Assembly: GCA_934675695.1 (NCBI GenBank)
Contig: CAKURN010000086.1
Span: forward strand, 1 to 6,378
Source: an uncultured Candidatus Melainabacteria bacterium
GTDB taxonomy: Bacteria > Cyanobacteriota > Vampirovibrionia > Gastranaerophilales > Gastranaerophilaceae
Reading direction: 5' to 3'
DNA length: 6,378 nt
How positions within the stretch are numbered: position 1 is the stretch's first letter; every line of letters begins with the position of its first letter. Below are positions 1-5,201 of this stretch, in pieces. Under the pieces are notes generated by a model. That model saw nothing but the letters and a program-made list of their open reading frames with translations, had not been told where the DNA came from and did not search any database. Position numbers and translations under genes: made by a program.

Positions 1-76
1 CATTAAAGCCTTTTGTAAAATTCAGTTCGGCTTGGTTTAGTAATATGAAATTTTTGATTAACAGTGATTTTAGCAT
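1..76 (-). CDS. recN: RecN-like DNA repair ATPase, N-terminal fragment (runs off the left edge)
   Basis: Only the first 25 codons are inside the window. They read MLKSLLIKNF followed by ILLNQAELNFTKGFN. RecN and other SMC-type ATPases begin with this pattern: a first beta strand with a K-N-F motif, then a hydrophobic strand and F-x-K-G-x-N just before the Walker A loop, which would lie beyond the edge. RecN is an SMC-like ATPase that acts at double-strand breaks. The ATG follows the nadK stop by 3 nt, so the two genes are almost surely co-transcribed and perhaps translationally coupled; no clear Shine-Dalgarno is visible. The nadK-recN pair is a familiar bacterial arrangement, and that context decides for RecN over RecF or another SMC-like protein. 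The fragment is too short to prove the family. Confidence 0.68.
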   Translation of the reverse strand, partial: MLKSLLIKNFILLNQAELNFTKGFN

Positions 77-79
77 AGT

Positions 80-877
80 TTATTTTTCAGGTGGAACAGC
101 CCAGTGGAGCTTTTCTTTTAAAATATCATAAAATTTGTTTTTGTTGTGATTCAAAATGAGTAATTTTGCACAGTTTTCGTTTTTTTGGATTGTTATTTCG
201 TTTTTTACGATTTTGTCTACTTGTCCATCATAAGATATATTTAGGTCTTGGTCTTTTTCGTGAGTTTTGATTTTTATTGTTTCAAAAGCCGGAACAACGA
301 TAGGGCGAGCATTTAACGTATGAGCACAAATCGGAATAATCAAAAAACAATCTAATTTTGGACAAACAATAGGCCCTCCTGCAGACAGTGAATACGCAGT
401 AGAACCCGTTGGGGTGGAAATTATTATGCCATCTGCAACATAAGAACATATAATTTTGTCATTAATAAAAAGGTCAAAAGTAGAACTTCTTGCACAAGTT
501 GCACCTTTTACAACTATATCATTTAGAGCCGTAAATTCGTTTGCCTTTAGCATAAGGCGGTCTTCAAATTCAAAATCGGAATTTTTTAGTTTTTGTATTA
601 CGTTGTCGATTTCGTTTGGTTTTGCTTGTGCCAAATAGCCCAATCTTCCGACATTAAAGCCTAAAATCGGAATATCAAATTTAGAAAAAAATCGAGAACA
701 CTTCAAAAACGTGCCATCTCCACCTATTGCAATTGCCAAATCGAAATCATTTTTCATATCAGAAATTTCAAACAATTCTGAATTTTCGAGTTTTTTGTTT
801 AATAAATTTGCGATTTCAGTAGAGTCTTCTATGTCTTTGTTAAAAATTATTCCAACTTTTTTAAAAACCTTTTGCAT
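80..877 (-). CDS. nadK: NAD kinase (ATP-NAD kinase)
   Basis: Phosphorylates NAD+ to NADP+ with ATP or polyphosphate in the cytoplasm, the only de novo source of NADP. The 265-aa product is of normal length for bacterial NadK. Visible family motifs are GGDGT at residues 52-56 (nucleotide-binding signature with the catalytic Asp), GFNVGRLGYLA at 73-83, an ALND motif at 117-120 (usually ALNE), and the strongly conserved ADGIIISTPTGSTAYS run at 148-163 followed by LSAGGPI. RPIVVP at 191-196 and DGQ at 217-219 complete the C-terminal beta domain. The ATG is the first in-frame start and leaves a normal N-terminal strand (KVGIIFNK); no strong ribosome binding site precedes it. It heads a minus-strand operon with a RecN-like gene. 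A perfect extended -10 (TGATATAAT) lies about 50 nt upstream. Confidence 0.96.
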   Translation of the reverse strand: MQKVFKKVGIIFNKDIEDSTEIANLLNKKLENSELFEISDMKNDFDLAIAIGGDGTFLKCSRFFSKFDIPILGFNVGRLGYLAQAKPNEIDNVIQKLKNSDFEFEDRLMLKANEFTALNDIVVKGATCARSSTFDLFINDKIICSYVADGIIISTPTGSTAYSLSAGGPIVCPKLDCFLIIPICAHTLNARPIVVPAFETIKIKTHEKDQDLNISYDGQVDKIVKNEITIQKNENCAKLLILNHNKNKFYDILKEKLHWAVPPEK

Positions 878-922
878 AGCTAAATTTTACAAGAAAATCT
901 CACAAAATGAAAGAATTTTTTG

Positions 923-931
923 TGTTATTAT
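923..931 (+). promoter_or_regulatory. Extended -10 promoter for the 976-3566 operon
   Basis: Reads TGTTATTAT, an extended -10 with hexamer TATTAT (one mismatch to TATAAT). No recognisable -35. The predicted start near 938 leaves a leader of about 38 nt before the ATG at 976. It overlaps the nadK -10 on the other strand, so the pair acts as a symmetric bidirectional promoter if both are used. Confidence 0.38.
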
Positions 932-935
932 ATCA
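927..935 (-). promoter_or_regulatory. Extended -10 promoter for nadK-recN
   Basis: Read on the minus strand this is TGATATAAT, a perfect TATAAT -10 with the TG of an extended -10. No good -35 hexamer is seen 16-18 nt upstream (AT-only sequence), as is common for extended -10 promoters. The predicted start near 920 gives a leader of about 43 nt to the nadK ATG. It shares bases 927-931 with the opposite promoter. Confidence 0.5.
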
Positions 936-975
936 TTGTAATTTCTTTTAAAATTTAAAAAATAGGATAGCTTTT

Positions 976-2322
976 ATGAAAAAAATATTTTTAATTTTTT
1001 GTTTACTGTTGAGTTTTTCTGTATTTGCTTATGATGGCAGTTATTCGTATTTATCTGTATCACAAAACAGTCAAAAAGTAATTTTTGAAAACAATGAAAA
1101 TAACATTCAAAATGTTCTAAAAAACGTTCAATTTGCTGACGATGATTATATAAAAATCACAGGAAAAATCACAAAAGACAACAAACTTTCAAATTTCAAA
1201 GTTGAACAATCAAACATTGATGATATTAAAACGAATTTGATTTTAGAAAGATTGAAAACGGTATCTAATATTTCTTCTTTAAATTTTGATGAATTTAAGT
1301 TGTATTTGTTTTCAAAACCAAAATACCAAACAGAATCAGGGCTTGTGGTTTCTTTTGATTTAACAAATCAAGAAAAAGAAAACATACTTTTAAACAACAA
1401 AAGAAAAATTAAAAATTACTATCAAGACATCTATTACAACAAAAGCTACATAAAATGGATCGGGCTTGTTCAAAAATATAAAATAAACAAACAGGTTTCT
1501 CTTAAATTAAAAATCGACAAAAACGGAAATTTGTTGTCTTCTAAAATTGTAAAATCTTCTAACAATGTGGTTTTTGACAACGAAATACAAAACATAATCA
1601 AAACTTCTTCACCGTTTTCTAAAATCAATATAGAAAATCTCGACGTTTTGGATATTTTTCTTGATTTTAACAAACAAAGTTTAATCTCAAACAAAATCGC
1701 AAGCAATTTTGATGATACATTTCCTTATGGATTTGATGGAATTGCAAGAATAATTTTAGACAATAAAGGAAATATCACAGCGTCAGAAATTGTTTCTACA
1801 ACAAAAAATGCAGAAATAGACAAGCAAATTATTGCATCTTTAAACAAAACAAAAAACTTTTTTGAAACAATAAAATGCGACGATAAAATGCCATTTGTAA
1901 AATACATCACTTTTCGCCAAAGAATAATAGGCAACGCTCCTGTGCTTCAAATCAACTATTTTTCATTGGGTGACGATATAAATCCAAAAGAACAAGAAAT
2001 TGTTGCTTATATAAACAAACTCGATTACTTGGTAAAAAGAAACTGGACGCCTTTTGAAAGTAAAAGAAATTATTCAATAACTGCAATGTTTGTTGTATCA
2101 AAAAATGGCAAAGTCCAAAATTCAATAATCACAAAATCTTCTGACATAAAAGAAGCAGATGATAGTGTTTTAACTGCGATAAATTCAGCGATTTTGCCTG
2201 ATATTCCTGATGATTTGAATAACAACTTTATTCCTGTTGAAATGACATTTGATTTTGGTATTAATCCTGAAATAAATCCTATACTAAAAGAACTGTACTA
2301 CTCAAAATACAATAAAAAATAA
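976..2322 (+). CDS. Secreted protein with tandem TonB/TolA C-terminal-like repeats, function unknown
   Basis: The 448-aa product starts with a clear signal peptide: MKK, a hydrophobic core at residues 4-17, and a probable cut after VFA at 18. The mature part should be periplasmic or exported. I see no second membrane segment, no proline-rich spacer and no lipobox. It contains repeats of the TonB_C/TolA pattern (strand, K-[ND]-G turn, strand ending in a V-x-S-S type motif, then a helix with a buried Asp): clear copies at about 161-232 (KIDKNGNLLSSKIVKSS), 250-315 (ILDNKGNITASEIVSTT) and 353-428 (VVSKNGKVQNSIITKSS, preceded by VKRNWTPF as in TolA/TonB tails), with a degenerate copy at 58-110. 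Classical TonB has one such domain behind a membrane anchor, so this is a domain-only multimer, perhaps a scaffold or partner-binding protein. An AGGA ribosome site sits 8 nt before the ATG. It is first in an operon with a Dus gene 1 nt away. Confidence 0.85.
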   Translation: MKKIFLIFCLLLSFSVFAYDGSYSYLSVSQNSQKVIFENNENNIQNVLKNVQFADDDYIKITGKITKDNKLSNFKVEQSNIDDIKTNLILERLKTVSNISSLNFDEFKLYLFSKPKYQTESGLVVSFDLTNQEKENILLNNKRKIKNYYQDIYYNKSYIKWIGLVQKYKINKQVSLKLKIDKNGNLLSSKIVKSSNNVVFDNEIQNIIKTSSPFSKINIENLDVLDIFLDFNKQSLISNKIASNFDDTFPYGFDGIARIILDNKGNITASEIVSTTKNAEIDKQIIASLNKTKNFFETIKCDDKMPFVKYITFRQRIIGNAPVLQINYFSLGDDINPKEQEIVAYINKLDYLVKRNWTPFESKRNYSITAMFVVSKNGKVQNSIITKSSDIKEADDSVLTAINSAILPDIPDDLNNNFIPVEMTFDFGINPEINPILKELYYSKYNKK

Positions 2323-2323
2323 A

Positions 2324-3298
2324 ATGAAAAATATTAATCTAAAAGACATAAAAGTAATCCAAGCACCACTAGCCGGTATTTCTGATGTTGTTTATCGAGG
2401 AATGATCAGAAAATTCGGCTCTAAATGCCTGATGACAACAGAAATGCTCTCATCTGAAATGCTTTGCAATAACCCGAATATTGAAAAACAAAGAATTTTA
2501 AAGTTTGAAGATTTTGAATACCCTCTTGCTTTTCAACTTGTGGGTCATAAAATTGACAAAATGACGCAAGCTGCAAAAATCGTTAGTCCTATTGCTTCTA
2601 TGATAGATATAAACTGCGGCTGTCCTGTTAAAAAAGTCGTTGTATCGGGTGATGGTTCTGCTATGATGAAAACGCCTGAATTAGCTTCTGATATTATAAA
2701 ATCAATAAAAGACGCAACGGGTTTGATGGTGAGCGTGAAATTTCGTCTGGGTTGGACAGCAAATGAAGAAAATTATCTGGAATTTGGCAAAAAAATGGAA
2801 GAAGCAGGGGCTGATTTTGTAACTCTCCATGGTAGAACTCGTTCTCAGATGTATCAAGGGACTTCTGACTGGAATAAAATAAAACTATTGAAACAAGAAC
2901 TAAAAATCCCTGTTTTCGCAAACGGCGATATAAAAACAATACAAGATGCAAAAAATTGTCTGGAATTGACAAAATGCGATGGGGTTTCGATAGGGCGAGG
3001 CATTATGGGTGATTTTACTTTGCCATACAGAATAGAAAAATATATTGAAGATGGAACGGTAATTGAAGAACCTGATTTAAAAAACAAAATCGAAATGCTA
3101 AAAGAACACCTAAAACAAGAAGTCGAATTGATGGGCGAAATTAATGGCGTGAAATTTATGAGAAAGTTTTTTAATTATTATATTTCTTCTGTTAGAAATG
3201 CCTCTAAATACAGGTGTTTGTTGGTGACATTAGAAACCCAAAAAGAAATACTAGATGTTTTAGATGAAATATTACGTTTACATACTATTAACGGTTGA
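2324..3298 (+). CDS. dusB: tRNA-dihydrouridine synthase, DusB type
   Basis: FMN-dependent enzyme that reduces specific uridines in the tRNA D-loop to dihydrouridine using NADPH. The 324-aa product has normal family length. Motifs in order: QAPLAGISD at 13-21 (FMN-binding first strand, usually APMAGVTD), FQLVGH at 70-75, DINCGCPVKK at 95-104 with catalytic Cys100, VKFRLGW at 138-144, TLHGRTR at 167-173, FANGDI at 198-203 and SIGRGIMGD at 222-230 (phosphate-binding end of the TIM barrel), then a helical tRNA-binding tail from about 250. GCPVKKV and the tail point to the DusB branch, but the subtype is inference. The ATG is 1 nt after the upstream stop and has no Shine-Dalgarno, so translation is probably coupled. 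The last 35 nt overlap the next gene. It uses TGA as stop. Confidence 0.92.
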   Translation: MKNINLKDIKVIQAPLAGISDVVYRGMIRKFGSKCLMTTEMLSSEMLCNNPNIEKQRILKFEDFEYPLAFQLVGHKIDKMTQAAKIVSPIASMIDINCGCPVKKVVVSGDGSAMMKTPELASDIIKSIKDATGLMVSVKFRLGWTANEENYLEFGKKMEEAGADFVTLHGRTRSQMYQGTSDWNKIKLLKQELKIPVFANGDIKTIQDAKNCLELTKCDGVSIGRGIMGDFTLPYRIEKYIEDGTVIEEPDLKNKIEMLKEHLKQEVELMGEINGVKFMRKFFNYYISSVRNASKYRCLLVTLETQKEILDVLDEILRLHTING

Positions 3299-3566
3299 TC
3301 ATACATTGTATACAGGCATAACTACAGATGTTTTGAGGCGTTTTGAAGAACACAAAACATCAATCAAAGGTGCAAAATATACAAAATCCCATCCGCCAAA
3401 AGAGATTGTTTTTTTAAAAGAATTTGAAGATAAATCCAGCGCTTCTAAAGAAGAATACAGAATTAAAAAAACTCTAACGAAAAAACAAAAAACCGCTTTA
3501 ATTGAAGAAAATTCAACCAAAACGGAATTTTTGCTTAAAAAATTGTTAATTAATCAACAAAAATAG
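3264..3566 (+). CDS. GIY-YIG domain protein, UPF0213/YhbQ-like
   Basis: A 100-aa single-domain GIY-YIG protein. The first motif is YVYIL at residues 4-8 and the second YTGIT at 16-20, followed by the catalytic-type arginine in LRRFEEH (24-30), KYT at 38-40, and the conserved EEYRIKK helix at 63-69 with the presumed metal-binding Glu, then LTKKQKTALI at 71-80. This order is typical of the stand-alone UPF0213 family; its members have been linked to DNA repair or nuclease activity, but the physiological role is not settled. The Lys-rich tail after 81 is slightly longer than the core. The first motif starts at residue 4, so the ATG at 3264 must be right even though it lies 35 nt inside the dus gene. 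Its 3' end overlaps the purA C-terminal frame by 17 bp, tail to tail. Confidence 0.88.
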   Translation: MKYYVYILLTVDHTLYTGITTDVLRRFEEHKTSIKGAKYTKSHPPKEIVFLKEFEDKSSASKEEYRIKKTLTKKQKTALIEENSTKTEFLLKKLLINQQK

Positions 3567-3736
3567 TTTGTTCTCTATCGGGGCCAACACTTATTATTGT
3601 GATTTTTATTCCTAATAGTTCTTCTAGACGTTTTAGGTAATTTTTTGCTTCTAGAGGAAGTTCACTGTAGTTTTTGCATTTTGAAATATCTGTTCTCCAG
3701 CCTTTATGAGTTTCATATACCGGTTCAAAATCTTGA
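3550..3736 (-). pseudogene. purA: purA C-terminal segment, displaced into another frame
   Basis: This frame encodes the missing end of adenylosuccinate synthetase. From QDFEPVYETHKGW through YLKRLEELLG to ISVGPDREQTIFVD it matches the usual PurA tail (P-V-Y-E...GW and S-x-G-P-D-R-x-x-T-I). About 61 residues are family-like; the codons further upstream in this frame (up to 3768, FLLILLMFIH) are not, which marks where the frame breaks. Joined to residues 1-368 of the upstream frame it gives about 430 aa, the normal PurA length. In E. coli PurA the tail contributes the S-x-G-P residues that contact the GTP guanine, so its loss should matter. There is no convincing independent start, so this is not a separate gene. 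It is either a sequencing or assembly indel, a true mutation, or recoding. Confidence 0.85.
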
Positions 3737-4840
3737 TGTATAAACATCAGTAGGATAAGAAGAAACAACTTCTCCGGTTTTTTTGTTTTTGTATGATGTT
3801 GCGATTTTTATTTCTTCAAAACTATCTAAAACATCTAATTTTGTAAGAGCAATTTCTGTTAAACCGCCGACTAAAACAGCATATTTTGCACCAACTACAT
3901 CGAACCAGCCGCATCTTCTGGGTCTGCCTGTTGTAACGCCAAATTCTCCCCCGATTGTGCGGAGTTTTTCACCTGTTTCGTCATTTAGTTCAGTGATAAA
4001 AGCACCTTCTCCAACACGAGTCATATAAGCCTTGAAAACGCCAATTGCTCTATCTATCGTAACAGGGCCCATAGAACCACCTACTCCTGCTCCGCCTGCA
4101 ATAGGGTTTGAAGAAGTTACGTATGGGTATGTACCATAATCAACGTCTAGCATTACGCCTTGAGCTCCTTCATACAAAATTGAGGAGTTGTTTTTGTGAT
4201 GAAGAAGATTTTTTTGCCATTCAAAATCAACATAAGGAGCAAAAATTTGTCTGTAGCTTTCGCATTCTTCCAGAATTTCCTCTTTTGTATAAGGTTTTAA
4301 ATTGTAGACAAATTCCAGTTCTTTATTTTTCTTTGGCAAAATTATATCGAGTTTTTTTGATAAAGTTTCTTTATTGAACAAATCCTCAACCCTGATACCA
4401 CAACGAGCGTATTTGTCTGTATATGTAGGGCCTATGCCTTTTTTTGTTGTTCCGATTTTATTTTGTCCGAGAGAATTTTCGCTATAACCATCGATGTCTG
4501 TATGGTATTTCATTGTAACATGAGCCAATGGAGAAATTTTCAGATATTTTTCAAAATGGCTTCTTTCTACTCCTTGAGCGATTATGTCTTCGATTTCTTT
4601 TTTAAGATCGAGAGGTTTTATAACGCAGCCTGCACCTATCATACAGATTTTGTTTTCATACAAAATGCCCGAAGGAACGAGGTGAAAAGCGTATTTTTTG
4701 TTTTCAACAACAACAGTATGCCCAGCGTTTGAGCCGCCTTGAAAACGAGTGATAAAATCAGCATTCAACGCTAACAAATCTGTGATTTTTGCTTTCCCTT
4801 CATCTCCAAACTGTGCCCCTACTACAACTGTGTTTTTCAT
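3725..4840 (-). CDS. purA: Adenylosuccinate synthetase, frame holding residues 1-371 (frameshifted near its end)
   Basis: Makes adenylosuccinate from IMP, aspartate and GTP, the first committed step to AMP. Motifs: GDEGKAK at 12-18 (P-loop-like; catalytic Asp13, Lys16; most families have GKGK), SNAGHTV at 37-43 with catalytic His41, IGTTKKGIGP at 129-138 (IMP binding), EGAQG at 224-228, SSNP at 243-246, TTGRPRRCGWFD at 303-314, and TKLD at 333-336, whose Asp recognises guanine. The frame ends 60 residues early at TGA 3725-3727 after YPTDVYTSRF; the expected tail continues in the neighbouring frame to 3550. The start is well supported: AAAGGGGA ends 5 nt before the ATG. It is convergent with the GIY-YIG gene and divergent from the sigma gene. 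Just upstream on the same strand are an intrinsic terminator and a structured region, so its expression may depend on attenuation or on a weak proximal promoter (TAAAAT at 4871-4876). Confidence 0.93.
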   Translation of the reverse strand: MKNTVVVGAQFGDEGKAKITDLLALNADFITRFQGGSNAGHTVVVENKKYAFHLVPSGILYENKICMIGAGCVIKPLDLKKEIEDIIAQGVERSHFEKYLKISPLAHVTMKYHTDIDGYSENSLGQNKIGTTKKGIGPTYTDKYARCGIRVEDLFNKETLSKKLDIILPKKNKELEFVYNLKPYTKEEILEECESYRQIFAPYVDFEWQKNLLHHKNNSSILYEGAQGVMLDVDYGTYPYVTSSNPIAGGAGVGGSMGPVTIDRAIGVFKAYMTRVGEGAFITELNDETGEKLRTIGGEFGVTTGRPRRCGWFDVVGAKYAVLVGGLTEIALTKLDVLDSFEEIKIATSYKNKKTGEVVSSYPTDVYTSRF

Positions 4841-4845
4841 TTTTG

Positions 4846-4853
4846 TCCCCTTT
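4846..4853 (-). promoter_or_regulatory. purA ribosome binding site
   Basis: Reads AAAGGGGA on the minus strand, ending 5 nt before the purA ATG. It is one of only two strong Shine-Dalgarno sequences in the window, the other preceding the gene at 6144. It fixes the purA start. Confidence 0.75.
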
Positions 4854-4893
4854 GTTTTGTTACAACATATATTTTACAACAAAATTTTTGGAT

Positions 4894-4930
4894 AAAATAA
4901 AAAACCTTTCACTTTTGGTTTTGCGAAAGG
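4894..4930 (-). terminator. Rho-independent terminator upstream of purA
   Basis: On the minus strand CCTTTCGC (4930-4923) pairs with GTGAAAGG (4912-4905): 8 bp including one G-U, with a 10-nt A-rich loop, followed at once by TTTTTT-A-TTTT (4904-4894). The reverse orientation lacks a U-tract, so it acts only on minus-strand transcription. No minus-strand protein gene lies between it and the divergent sigma gene, so it must end a non-coding RNA or attenuate transcription into purA. A competing pairing, AAAACC (4922-4917) with GGTTTT (4906-4901), would disrupt it. Confidence 0.78.
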
Positions 4931-5075
4931 GAATTGGGCTTATTTCTTGATATCCTTTTAAATTTTTTTACTCTCGTATATATAAAGTATATATGTTTTA
5001 AAAAATTGACAAAAAGAAGAAATTTTCTTAACAAAACTTTATAAAATATACAAAACCGCTACTATAAGCCAATTC
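4894..5075 (-). ncRNA. Candidate structured RNA upstream of purA, possibly 6S RNA
   Basis: On the minus strand GAATTGGCTTAT (5075-5064) pairs with ATAAGCCCAATTC (4943-4931), 12 bp with one bulged C, joining sequences 120 nt apart. Inside it GTATAT-TTT-ATAAAG (5051-5037) pairs with CTTTATATATAC (4987-4976), 12 bp around a 3-nt bulge, and GTTTT/AAAAC and AAGAA/TTCTT can continue towards a tip. Between the two main stems is a large asymmetric bubble (12 nt on the 5' side, 32 on the 3' side). The outer stem abuts the terminator. A start at the stem base gives about 182 nt. Closed stem, central bubble, terminal arm, this length, and a position before a purine gene all resemble 6S RNA, which mimics an open promoter and binds sigma-70 holoenzyme; in cyanobacteria I recall 6S lying beside purK. 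The alternative is a purA attenuator or riboswitch-like leader. I recognised no conserved primary motif, and AT-rich DNA pairs easily by chance. Confidence 0.42.
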
Positions 5076-5079
5076 TAAA

Positions 5080-5108
5080 GTATTAAGAAATATTAAGACA
5101 CCTATCAA
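5080..5108 (-). promoter_or_regulatory. Candidate promoter for the minus-strand RNA
   Basis: On the minus strand TTGATA (5108-5103, one mismatch to TTGACA), a 17-nt spacer, then TAATAC (5085-5080, a poor -10). The predicted start is at about 5075-5073, where the outer stem of the candidate RNA begins. That coincidence is the main support, since the -10 alone is weak. The element lies within the 5081-5139 inverted repeat. Confidence 0.3.
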
Positions 5109-5139
5109 AAAACAAAACTCGTCTTAACATTTCTTTATA
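5081..5139. repeat. 19-bp imperfect inverted repeat
   Basis: Left arm TATTAAGAAATATTAAGAC (5081-5099) and right arm GTCTTAACATTTCTTTATA (5121-5139) are complementary at 17 of 19 positions, with a 21-nt loop. In a minus-strand RNA one mismatch becomes a G-U pair, giving 18 of 19 paired. No U-tract follows in either direction, so it is not a terminator. It ends 6 nt before the -35 of the sigma gene promoter, so a DNA-level operator for a dimeric regulator is also possible. The left arm itself contains a tandem 10-mer (TATTAAGAAA, TATTAAGACA). Confidence 0.65.
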
Positions 5140-5145
5140 AAACAC

Positions 5146-5174
5146 TTGAATTTCATGTTTACATCTGATATATT
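5146..5174 (+). promoter_or_regulatory. Sigma-70 type promoter for the sigma factor gene
   Basis: TTGAAT (5146-5151), a 17-nt spacer, and TATATT (5169-5174) preceded by TGA, giving an extended -10. This is the best plus-strand promoter match in the window. The start is predicted near 5181, giving a leader of about 54 nt with AAAGG (5221-5225) 9 nt before the ATG. Confidence 0.6.
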
Positions 5175-5201
5175 AAAGATATCAATCGTATATCTAGTCA
5201 A
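5172..5201 (-). promoter_or_regulatory. Candidate distal promoter towards purA
   Basis: On the minus strand TTGACT (5201-5196), an 18-nt spacer, and TTTAAT (5177-5172), each hexamer one mismatch from consensus. A transcript starting near 5165 would include the 5081-5139 hairpin, the candidate structured RNA and the terminator before purA. Its -10 overlaps the -10 of the sigma gene promoter on the other strand. Confidence 0.38.

Noticed and set aside
711..941. Open frame on the plus strand across the nadK start
   Set aside because: It is antisense to conserved NadK sequence (GGDGT region), shows no family resemblance and has no ribosome site. It reflects the AT-rich codon use of nadK.
2694..3087. 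Two overlapping minus-strand open frames inside the Dus gene
   Set aside because: They lie opposite strongly conserved Dus motifs (VKFRLGW, LHGRTR, NGDI, GRGIMGD) and have no start signals. They are shadows of the real gene.
3711..3727. TGA read-through (selenocysteine or a reassigned code) as the explanation for the purA break
   Set aside because: Reading through TGA at 3725-3727 in the same frame meets another TGA after ACC GGT ATA, and the conserved tail is in a different frame. The Dus gene uses TGA as a normal stop.
3550..3768. An independent 72-aa gene with a hydrophobic N-terminus
   Set aside because: The apparent FLLILLMFI segment is out-of-frame purA sequence; from QDFEPVYE onward it is simply the PurA C-terminus.
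4108..4732. Plus-strand open frames opposite purA
   Set aside because: They are complementary to conserved PurA motifs, their compositions look random (Phe/Cys rich) and no ribosome sites precede them.
5006..5034. Plus-strand promoter starting from the perfect TTGACA at 5006-5011
   Set aside because: The hexamer 17 nt downstream is TAACAA, a poor -10, and the next TATAAA is 28 nt away. The 5146-5174 promoter is far better for the sigma gene.
5124..5156. Possible 10-codon leader peptide MKFKCFIKKC on the minus strand upstream of purA
   Set aside because: It has no Shine-Dalgarno, no run of regulatory codons that would make sense for purA, and its end falls within the inverted repeat. Short frames like this are expected by chance.
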